Origin: JAIBAC01 sp046331095
Lineage (GTDB): Bacteria; Actinomycetota; Acidimicrobiia; UBA2766
Length of the DNA: 64,000 nt
Assembly (NCBI GenBank): GCA_046331095.1
Contig: JAXLRM010000003.1
Location: forward strand, 434,001-498,000
Direction of reading: 5' to 3'
Part shown: positions 37,401 to 45,140 of the stretch, piece after piece
Position numbering within the stretch: position 1 is the stretch's first letter
Layout of the letters: the number at the start of each line of letters is the position of its first letter
Notes under the pieces: model-generated
What the model was told of the DNA's origin: nothing
What the model saw: only the letters and a program-made list of their open reading frames with translations
The model's database searches: none
Translations under genes and position numbers: made by a program

Positions 37401-38705
37401 CACCTGGCTGGAGCTGCACCCAGCGCCTGGAACTGCCGCTGGCATCCGCGGACTCGGGCGCTCCGCACCCGCTCTCCCGCGGCGGGGTCGTCTTCGGCGA
37501 CGGCGACCAGGCGCAGCGAGCGACTCTTCGTCATGCTCGAGAACATCATCGCCGAGCGCCACCGTCACCCTCGGCTCCACGAACGCGTCGCTGAGCGAGT
37601 ACCGCGACCGGGGCGGGGACCTCCCTACGTGGTCGTCTGGTCGACAGGTTCTCCGCGCTCACCGCCGCCTACGAAAAGATCGACTACGGGGACACGATCG
37701 AACGGTTCGCCCGCACATCGTCTCAGACGGCACGCCGTGGGCGTGCACTTCCTGATCTCGGTCCGTTGTCGCAGCAGGTCCCCCGGCGCTCTCTTCTCGG
37801 TAGTGCCCGGGCGTGTGGTCACCGTCTCGCCGACGCCGACGACTACTTCGCTCTCGGCCTGCGCGAACTCGGGCTCGTCGGCGCTACCGCCCGGGCGACC
37901 TGCCCTTCACGGAATCGGCAGCCGGGGTCCGGTGGCCCTCGGCAACGATCCCTCCGAGGAGGAGCAGGTGCGGGCGCTGGAGAGCTCGGTGCCGGCCTCT
38001 CCGCCACCACGGCGACGCTGCGGTCCCAAGGTCCGGCTGCTGCCGGCCCGGGTCGGTTTCGAGGAGATGCCCGCCGCCCCCGGCCCCGGGATCTCGTGTG
38101 GCTGGGCCTTTCCGGAACGTCGATGGCGCCAATGGCGGTGGACGTCGGCCAGCATCCCGTGATCCTCGTGGCGGGCCCGAGCGGTTCGGGCAAGACCGCG
38201 GCCCTCGCAAGGCGATCGCGCGGCCCGGTGGCGCCTCGCCCGGTGCGGGCATACCTGTTCGCCGAGACGCTCGACGCTCGCCGACCAGGCGGCCTGGACC
38301 GAGGTCGCCCGCGGCCTCGGCGCGTGCGTGGCCTCGCGGACCTCGTCGACGTCGTCGAGAAGCGTCGTCTCGAGTCGGAGTCGTCGGCGGAACTGCCCGA
38401 GCCTCTCCTCGTGGTCGTCGACGACGGCGACGAGATCGGTCGATGCGCCAGCGCCCTCGAACAGGTCCTGCAGCAGGCGCGACGTCGGTGTCGTCTGGTG
38501 CTCGCGGGATCCCGCACGTGCCTTGCGCCTTCGGCAGGCTCTTCAACGAGGTGAAGCGGGCGAGTTGTGCCGTGCTCTTGCAGCCCGGCGAGGTGTCGAC
38601 GGTCAGGCTGGGCCCGGCGGATCCCCACAGGCCCTCCCCGCCGGGGCGAGCCCGCATCATCGTCGCGGCCAGAGCGACGTCGTCCAGGTCGCGATCAGCG
38701 CCCTT
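34401..38705 (+). pseudogene. FHA-FtsK/SpoIIIE T7SS ATPase (EccC/EssC-like), multiply frame-disrupted
   Basis: One gene of about 1430 codons whose pieces lie in all three frames. In order: an N-terminal ubiquitin-like part (34401-34660), an FHA domain (VSLSDGVFYVGRD, then VHCSCVHGDSVVV), TM segments with MVIWSTLEDR (35090-35230), ATPase 1 with Walker A TGAGKSELLQ (36390), DYKGGAAF, LIVVDE and HLVLATQRPGGVVDEN, ATPase 2 (37300-37860, P-loop apparently GGNQAGTA and lacking Lys), and ATPase 3 with GPSGSGKTAAL (38180) and LLVVVDDGDEI. Many breaks are one- or two-base homopolymer changes. The motor of a type VII secretion system. Boundaries, especially the 3' end, are approximate. Confidence 0.8.
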
Positions 38706-39543
38706 CAGTGGGCGAGGGTCTGCCCAGCGAGCTCCTCGGGCATCGCCGTGATCACCTGTTCGACGATGCCGGGGTCGGTGGCCAGGCTCGAAGCGCATCG
38801 CCTCGACCTCGCCCTCGTCACCGTGGACCGGATCGACGACCCAGGGGCCCGCCCCGGACTCGAACCAGGCCAGCTCGAGACCGCGCACCGAACCCGGCTC
38901 GGGACGGTGGATGAGGTCAATGCGGGCGCTGCTGGTCCTCTGCTCCAGCGCCGCCACGAGGCCTTGGGCGACTTCGGCGTCAACCCCGGCAGCGACAGGG
39001 ACTTCGACGGCACCAGCGTGTCGGTGCTCCGGACCGCCTCGGCGCACGCCTCGAAGGTACGGGCACCGTTGCCGAAGCCGACGACGCCGATGCCGCCCCG
39101 TTCAGGCCGGTGAAGCCGCGCAGTCGCTCCACCAAGGTGGCCGTCAGGAACGGGATGATGCGCAACACGTTGCCCTGCAGTCCGACGAGCTCGACCGACA
39201 CCTGCGGAACCGCCGCGACGTAGCGGGTCTGGACCCACTGGGTCCTCTTCAGCTCATGCGCATCACGAGCTGAGGCTCGGATGCGATCGTGAGGATGCCG
39301 GCGACGGCCTCGTTCACCGTGACGTTGCCGTCGTCATCGCTCTCGAGGACCCGGCGTGCGAGAAGCGCCTCGGTGTTGGCCGCACGGACCACGTCGGCGA
39401 CCTCGGCGGATGCGCCCGCCCAGGGAGCCTCGCCCACGACGGTGGGGTCAGTCCGGGATCTCGCAGAGGGTGCTGATCTCGCCGACGCTGAGGTCGATCG
39501 CCACATCCCCTGTGCCTTCGTCACCCAGATTCGTCCACGCCAT
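38704..39543 (-). pseudogene. Hypothetical T7SS-locus protein, frame-disrupted
   Basis: Minus-strand gene of about 280 codons rebuilt across several frames. It begins MAWTNLGDEGTGDVAIDLS after AAGGAC, then VADVVRAANTEALLARRV, NEAVAGILTIASEPQLVMRM, VQTRYVAAVPQVSVELVGLQ, RIIPFLTATLVERLRGF, ELAWFESGAGPWVVDPV, and ends IVEQVITAMPEELAGQTLAH. It is soluble and convergent with the ATPase. Its place in the locus and its Trp-rich C-terminal part vaguely recall EspG-type chaperones, but I cannot confirm a family. Confidence 0.55.
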
Positions 39544-39982
39544 GTCCTTGTCTCCGGTCGCTCGGCCAACCGGATAGTACTCGTGGCCACAAGATGCAGG
39601 GCATCGCTGTCCCGGCTCTGTCCCAGAACTGCAGGACGTTCACGCCGACTCCCTGATGTCCTCTCCGCGGTCGCGTCAGGACCCTCCGTGGTGGCGCTAC
39701 CCTCAGTCGATGATCTCGAAGTACCCATGGCCGGCAGTTCCTGCCAGGGCCACCCGGTGGCGTCCAGGGGCGCAACGCCTGTCGGCATCCCGGAGATCGG
39801 AGGAGTTCGTCGTCGACCTCGACTCCGGCCTCGGGGATTCTCATGCCATGAAAGGTACACCGATGAGCGTTAGGGCACCGGAGCGGAGATCACGTCGAGT
39901 CCTGCAACGGGATCGGTGCCTGCCCGTTGTGGAGGTGGACAAACCAGAGGGCGGAATACCCACACGGACCGAGGAGAATGCG
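39544..39982. other. Gap between divergent T7SS genes, no supported gene
   Basis: About 440 bp between the minus-strand protein and the WXG100 gene. Short open stretches exist on both strands, for example a minus-strand one starting MRIPEAGVEVDDELL near 39844, but none is long, conserved or followed by a consistent frame. It should hold divergent promoters; I cannot place them. Confidence 0.4.
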
Positions 39983-40249
39983 ATGGCCGGGATGCGCGTG
40001 ACGCCCGGGCTCGAGGCGCTGGGTGGGAAGTTCACCCAGGAGGCGGGCACCGTGCGGCAGCTCCAGTCGGGGATCTCACGGCGTTGCAGGGCACGAACTG
40101 GGAGGGCAACTTCCCGCAACAAGTTCCAACAGCTCTGGGAAGCCGAGTACCGCGAGGGCCTCGGTCGCTGGCGAGCGACCCTCGAGCAGACGTCAGGACC
40201 TCAGAAGCAGGCCCAGCAGTACCGCATCGCGGACCAACAGGGCGGCTGA
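39983..40249 (+). CDS. WXG100-family protein (ESAT-6-like), with compensating frameshifts
   Basis: 88 aa as read. Helix 1 (GLEALGGKFTQEAGTVRQLQS), a turn and helix 2 (NKFQQLWEAEYREGLGRW) fit the WXG100 hairpin. The WEG motif itself is only in another frame (LTALQGTNWEGN). Two extra G at about 40072 (GGGG for GG) and one extra C at about 40112 (CCC for CC) total three bases and restore the frame. Without them the protein would be a normal WXG100 secreted through the T7SS. ATG with GAGGAG upstream. Confidence 0.78.
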   Translation: MAGMRVTPGLEALGGKFTQEAGTVRQLQSGISRRCRARTGRATSRNKFQQLWEAEYREGLGRWRATLEQTSGPQKQAQQYRIADQQGG

Positions 40250-40327
40250 GGAGAGCTCGCGGGAGAGCACGGGGTGGGCGCGTCTCGGCATCAGCCGGCG
40301 CCCACCCTGCTGTCCAGGAGGTCGATG

Positions 40328-40723
40328 ATGGGCGTACTGGAGTTCGCCACAAGTCGCACAGGAATTGGCGCCTTCGCCCTGCATCCGACCTCAGGTCGCA
40401 TTGCCGAACCGGGTCTCATCCGCCGAGGGCTGGGCCAGCTCCGCAGCCGCTACCGCTGTTGGGCGTGCTCGACCGGGCGGTCCTGGGCTCCGCGTCCGGG
40501 CGCACGGTCGCCGACCGCGTCAGGACCGAGGCCGACAACGTCCAGCGGAACATCAACGAGGTCCGCAGGATCAGCGGCCGGCTCCTGCGCGGATCAGAAC
40601 CTGGCTTGTCGCCCAGCCGGGCCAGCAGCCACCGTGGGCGGGCACGCATGGACGCCCTACAACCTGCCGCCGGGCGACGACCCGGCTTGGCTTCGTCGCC
40701 GCGACCTCGCGGGCCGGATCTGA
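40328..40723 (+). pseudogene. Small T7SS-locus protein, frame-disrupted
   Basis: Starts at the second of two ATGs after a strong AGGAGG (MGVLEFATSR) and ends PPGDDPAWLRRRDLAGRI at a TGA, about 130 codons. Between them the likely reading passes through GVLDRAVLGSASGRTVADRV and TEADNVQRNINEVRRISGRLL in other frames, a helical protein. Position directly after the WXG100 gene suggests a secreted partner or WXG-like protein. No family confirmed. Confidence 0.5.
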
Positions 40724-40734
40724 GGAGATCGTGG

Positions 40735-41072
40735 GTGTGGTCGCCGTCGTTCGACCAGGTCAGGGCGATGGCACCGCGAGCGTACTGCGTCGAGGACGCC
40801 GCCGCGTTACGCGAGGGTCCATGGCGCTGTCGACCGCGCCTGGGGCGTCGGTGGGCTGCGCCGACGGTGCTGCGCCTCACTGGCGGTGCGACATCCCTTC
40901 GGCGGTGTCCCGGATCGCGCACGAACTCGAGGGCGAGGCGGACAAGCTCCGCCACTACGCCGACCGCATCGGCCATCGAGTCCGTGCAGTGGACCCCGCC
41001 CCACATCGTGGCGGTCCTCCCGTTCGACCGGAAGCAAGGCCAGGATCCGACACCCGAGACGACAGCACTTAG
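40735..41072 (+). pseudogene. Second WXG100-like/helical T7SS-locus protein, frame-disrupted
   Basis: GTG at 40735 (VWSPSFDQVRA) after GAGGAG. The recognisable middle reads AVSRIAHELEGEADKLRHYADRI and then, in another frame, IESVQWTPPHIVAVLPFDRK. About 110 codons, helical, of a size typical for T7SS substrates. At least two frame changes. The family assignment is tentative. Confidence 0.45.
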
Positions 41073-41131
41073 ACCCGCTTCTCCCGGAGCTGGATCACGG
41101 GGGGCCACCGCGGGTGCGTGGGGCGCTATCC

Positions 41132-42156
41132 GTGGCACTGAAGAAGGTCGCCGACCTCGCCAAGCGGGCCGAGGAGATCCCCTCGCACCTCATCGCTGCA
41201 CTGACCAAGCTGCGCGGCCGGTTTCGTGCGCACCGCAGACACGATGCAGCGGGCGATCCCGCGCGGGTGGGCGGCAACGTCGTCGACCCGATCCGCCGCT
41301 TCCCCAGGACTGGGACGCCTGGATGCGCCGACGAAGCCGCGGGATCATGGGTCCCCTCGGCACCGCGATCGACTGGATCAGCAGCCGCGAGCACGACATC
41401 GAGGTCGGCCTCGGCAAGCTCCTGCTCCTCGACGGCAAGCAGAACTCGTTCCAGGACATCCTGCTCAACGCGATCGGTCTTCGGTGAGCAGGGCGCCTAC
41501 CGACTCGGCATGGCCTACAAGGGCGGGGACTTCCGCTCGATGGCTTAGGAAGCCGCCGGCAGCACTCCACGCCTTCGGCGGCGCCGCCCTGGCATTTCGT
41601 TCGGGAAGGGCGCCTCTGCCGTCGAGCGGGGCGTCATGACCGCCGCCGGCAAGAGCCGCTGAGCTGTTCCATCTTCAAGACCTCTGGTCCCACCGCGGCA
41701 CCGACATCCTCCACGACCTCGCAAGGGAGCCGGCCTCTACGAAGGCGCCAAGGGGCTGGGCCAAGGACCGCTGGGGCGACATCACTGCGCGTGGCGGGAA
41801 GGGCCAGAACCATCGGCGCGGCTGGGACAACTTCCTCCGCGACGTCACACAGCTCGGCAAGAACTTCGTCAGTGCGACGGAGGGGATCGGGAGGAAACTC
41901 CAGGGAGTCGTAACCGGCGCGGTCGATATGACCACGTTCTTCTTGACATTTGACCCAGGGGCTTACGTGTCCGCAGCGTGGCGACGCCTCGATAGACAAC
42001 ATCTACGCACCGAAGCCAATTCCTGGCCATCTATCTCATGAGCAAGGTTCATCGGGGGCGTTGAAGTATTTCGATGAGAACTACGATGCTTGGCATGATG
42101 CGATTGTAATCACGAAGACTCCTGATGGGAATTGCGTCATCTATCTTCGAGATTGA
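41132..42156 (+). pseudogene. T7SS effector-like protein with AT-rich C-terminal tip, frame-disrupted
   Basis: Begins VALKKVADLAKRAEEIPSHL at a GTG. Later blocks in other frames include WMRRRSRGIMGPLGTAIDWI, EVGLGKLLLLDGKQNSFQDI, GWDNFLRDVTQLGKNFVSAT and MTTFFLTFDPGAYVSAAW. The last frame ends LKYFDENYDAWHDAIVITK, then an RD and a TGA. From about 41930 the GC content drops to roughly half while codons stay sensible, as is common for swapped toxin tips of polymorphic effectors. No nuclease or other toxin motif is recognised, and activity is doubtful. Confidence 0.5.
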
Positions 42157-42160
42157 TCCA

Positions 42161-42179
42161 AGTTCAGGAAGCCTGAACT
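42161..42179 (+). terminator. Hairpin just after the effector-like gene
   Basis: AGTTCAGG-AAG-CCTGAACT: a perfect 8-bp stem with a 3-nt loop, 5 bp after the TGA at 42156. There is no T-run after it, so terminator function is uncertain, but the position fits. Confidence 0.5.
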
Positions 42180-42209
42180 CCGTGGAGAACGCCTTGCTCG
42201 CTTCTACCA

Positions 42210-42773
42210 TTGATGTCTCGTACACCCGGCGTCGAGGACAGCTACGAGCTTGCAGTCCTGGCGGCCCTTGATGCAGCTGGCATCAAGGTCGACTGGGACG
42301 TCACCGACTTCGGCGCCAAGGTCACGAGCTGCGGCGTAATCCAACTCGACAACCGCAGCGACCACCCCGGCTGCGGCCACTACGAAGCCGGCGGCTACGC
42401 CTACAGCACCCAGTACTGGTTCTCCGCCTACGCCGAGAACGCCTTCGGCCGCACCACCAAGGACATCCAAAGCACCCGCACCAACGACCCCCCGCCACCA
42501 CCGCCACCACCACTCGCCCGTGTGCGGGCGAAGGCCACGATCTGGGTGTGGGACAACAACCAGACGTGGTCCGGACCACACGGCGGAAGGAACTACGCGG
42601 GGACGGTGGGAACGATCGCCACCGGAACCGAGTTCGGCGTCCGCTGCTGGGCGACTGGAATCCTCCTTGGCAGCAGTGGGGACCCTGTGTGGTACCGGGT
42701 GGACACAGACGCCGAACAATGGGTCCTGAGGTCGGATGTCATCGCTGCCAGCGGCTCACCACCAGCCTGCTGA
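42210..42773 (+). CDS. Orphan FN3-SH3-like tail cassette
   Basis: 187 aa without signal peptide or propeller. Residues from about 25 to 90 (IKVDWDVTDFGAKV ... STQYWFSAYAENAFGRTTKD) match the third FN3-like unit of the 24437-26815 protein at about 95% DNA identity. After a run of eight prolines it continues into a different SH3-like domain (ATIWVWDNNQTW ... VWYRVDTDAEQWVLRSDVIA). It looks like the 3' end of a lost second copy, or a spare tail for recombination. The first 25 residues, from MSRTPGVEDS, do not match, and expression is uncertain. Confidence 0.6.
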   Translation: MMSRTPGVEDSYELAVLAALDAAGIKVDWDVTDFGAKVTSCGVIQLDNRSDHPGCGHYEAGGYAYSTQYWFSAYAENAFGRTTKDIQSTRTNDPPPPPPPPLARVRAKATIWVWDNNQTWSGPHGGRNYAGTVGTIATGTEFGVRCWATGILLGSSGDPVWYRVDTDAEQWVLRSDVIAASGSPPAC

Positions 42774-42821
42774 CTTGTTTGGCTCGCGGAGGGTGTCAAG
42801 AGGTCTCGCAGCGGGCGACTT

Positions 42822-42965
42822 TGGAGCACGAGGCGGCCACATGCGGCACGCTGGTGCTCCAAGCAGCTCACTCAGCCACCCCCCACCCGGACTTTGGAGC
42901 ACGAGGCGGCCAGGGAGGCCACTTTGGAGCACGAGGCGGCCACGGGTGGCCGCCTCGTGCTCCAA
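42822..42965. repeat. Family D palindromic repeats (three elements) before the kinase gene
   Basis: A near-perfect 42-bp palindrome at 42924-42965 has arms TTGGAGCAC-GAG-GCGGCCAC and complement around a GG centre. An imperfect one lies at about 42825-42866 and a half copy at about 42896-42914. Relative to the 2662 palindrome, the middle CAC is GAG, with the matching change on the other arm. It fills most of the 300-bp gap between the orphan tail and the kinase; I see nothing else there except the kinase Shine-Dalgarno GGAGAG. Confidence 0.9.
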
Positions 42966-43073
42966 GCGCCACACTCGCCGCAGCCGCAGCAGCCGCAGCA
43001 GCCACCCCCGGACGGACAGCGGGGGGACAGGGGCGACCGGTAGCTTCGGGCGGAGCCGAGGATTGGGAGAGCG

Positions 43074-45140
43074 ATGCAGGCCACGGGCGGTCATCTGCGC
43101 AACGTGGGGCCTTACGCGGTCGAGCGTGTCATAGGCCGTGGGGGGACCGGGACCGTCCTGCTCGCCCGCGACCCCAAGCTCGGGCGTGAGATCGCCGTCA
43201 AGCTCCTGACAGTGGCGGACCCCGAGGCGACACAGCGGATGCGGGCCGAGGCCCAGATCATGGCCGGCTTCGCGCACCCGCACCTGCTGCCGATCCTCGA
43301 CGTGGGCGAGGACGCCGGCGGCCTCTACCTCGTGATGCCGCACATGGGCGGCGGGTCGGTCGACCGCCTCGTCGCACGCGACGGCGCACTCCCTGCCGGG
43401 CAGGCGTCCACCATCCTCGTCGCCGTCGCCGAGGCGCTCACGGCGATGCACGCCCACGGGGTCGTGCACCGCGACGTGAAGCCGACCAACGTGTTCCTGT
43501 CCGCCGACGGCGACGTCTGCCTCGGCGACCTCGGTCTCGCCTGGGCGATGGCGTCGGGACGGCGGACGGTGGCGGGCTCGTTCTCGGGCACGCTCGGCTA
43601 CACAGCGCCCGAGGTCGCCGGGGGCGCCGACCCGACACCCCTTTCGGACACGTTCGCCCTCGGAGTGCTGGGCTACTACCTCCTCGCCGGCAGCGGCCCC
43701 TTCGACGGCACGAACCCGGCTGCGGTGATCGCCCGCCTCGTCCAGGGCGCCTGGACTCCGCTTCTGCAGGTGCGCCCCGACCTCGATCCCGCGGTCGCCG
43801 TCCTCGTCGAGGCGGCGATGGCCCCCGATCCCGCCATGCGCCCCCACGACCTGCGCGTCTGGGCGACGCAGCTTCGCCTCGCCGCTCCGCCCCAGGCGAT
43901 CACAGCACCTCCCCCACAGGTGCAGACAGCGGCGCCCGACACCGCTCACTCGATGCGTCGCTGCGTCGCGTGCGGCGCCGAGGGCTCGGTGCACGACACG
44001 TTCTGCGGGGACTGCGGCGCGATTATCGCATCCCAGCCGCTCCCGCAGCCGGACCAGGTCGTCGTGCCCGACGCCTACGTGCCGAGCCCTCCGACGATGA
44101 CGAGGGCCACACCCGCGACCGCGATCCCCGCGACGGCGGCGCACGGATCCTTGACCTCCCAGCCTGTGCCCGTCGCGAACCGGACGAGGAGCCGCGGCCT
44201 GCCGTGGGCGATCGCCGGGGCCTCGGCGGCGAGTGTCGGGGTGCTCGTGATGGTCCTCGTGCTCCTAGCCCGATCCGGCGGCACTCCCCCGACGACCATC
44301 GCGGCGGAAGCCGCGGGGCCCAAGTCCGCGGGGATGGCGGCGTACGCGACCGACGGCCGTCTCGGCTTCAAGGCGACTGAGTTCAACTGCGGGGTGGCCG
44401 TGGCGTCGGCCGTACCGGCGGGCAAGTTCTGCCAGGTCGGCCTGATCGTGACCAACGTCGACGACGCCGCGGCGCACACCTACATGCCGGCCGTCCAACA
44501 GCTCGCGGTAGGGGGAGACACCCTGGCGCCCAGCACATCCGCGACCCAGCAGGCGGACACCGCGAACGGCGGTCGTGACGTCTCGCTCGCCGCGGGCCAG
44601 GAGGTCAAGGCCGTCCTCGTCTACGACACCCCAGCCGACGCGGACCCGGGCGCGATGCGCCTCACGGTCCACGAGGCGCAGGGTTCGCCGGGGGTCACGA
44701 TCTCGCTCGCGCCGACACCGCTGGCACCGGGAGCGCCGACGCCGGCGACCCCGGGCGCGCCCGCACCGGCGACCGGGGTGAGCTCGTGCGCCGAGTTGCA
44801 GGCCCAGGGGATGCGCTACCCCGACGTGGTCGCCTACTTCCAACAGCACAACAGCCCGGCGTCGATGATGACCGCGGCGGGCAAGCCCTGCGGGGACGTC
44901 TACTCCTACGACGAGGTCGTCTTCGACGACCCGGCCAAGGACAAGGTCGGCCGATGCGCGGACTTGCGTGCGAGGCACGCGAGCTACCCAGAGGCGTATC
45001 AGGCCTGGCTGTCCCAGTTCGACGCGCAGACCCGCAGCCTCATGGACCTCCACGACGACGGCGTCCCGTGCGGATCCAAGTACCCCTACGACGCCGTCGC
45101 TACGTTCCTGTCCAACCAACAGACCGGCCACGGCGGGTGA
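43074..45140 (+). CDS. Membrane Ser/Thr protein kinase with zinc ribbon and Excalibur-like repeats
   Basis: 688 aa. Kinase domain: Gly loop IGRGGTGTV (20-28), Lys43, HRDVKPTN near 131, and DLG instead of DFG near 150, which is tolerated in many kinases. Then a zinc ribbon (CVACG ... FCGDCG, about 297-315), a TM helix (about 375-398), an extracellular DUF4352-like beta domain, a Pro/Ala hinge, and two Cys modules (SCAELQAQGMRYPDVVAYF and RCADLRARHASYPEAYQAW) related to the tail of 8085-8780. The stop overlaps the ABC gene (GTGA), so the pair is translated together. Confidence 0.92.
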   Translation: MQATGGHLRNVGPYAVERVIGRGGTGTVLLARDPKLGREIAVKLLTVADPEATQRMRAEAQIMAGFAHPHLLPILDVGEDAGGLYLVMPHMGGGSVDRLVARDGALPAGQASTILVAVAEALTAMHAHGVVHRDVKPTNVFLSADGDVCLGDLGLAWAMASGRRTVAGSFSGTLGYTAPEVAGGADPTPLSDTFALGVLGYYLLAGSGPFDGTNPAAVIARLVQGAWTPLLQVRPDLDPAVAVLVEAAMAPDPAMRPHDLRVWATQLRLAAPPQAITAPPPQVQTAAPDTAHSMRRCVACGAEGSVHDTFCGDCGAIIASQPLPQPDQVVVPDAYVPSPPTMTRATPATAIPATAAHGSLTSQPVPVANRTRSRGLPWAIAGASAASVGVLVMVLVLLARSGGTPPTTIAAEAAGPKSAGMAAYATDGRLGFKATEFNCGVAVASAVPAGKFCQVGLIVTNVDDAAAHTYMPAVQQLAVGGDTLAPSTSATQQADTANGGRDVSLAAGQEVKAVLVYDTPADADPGAMRLTVHEAQGSPGVTISLAPTPLAPGAPTPATPGAPAPATGVSSCAELQAQGMRYPDVVAYFQQHNSPASMMTAAGKPCGDVYSYDEVVFDDPAKDKVGRCADLRARHASYPEAYQAWLSQFDAQTRSLMDLHDDGVPCGSKYPYDAVATFLSNQQTGHGG

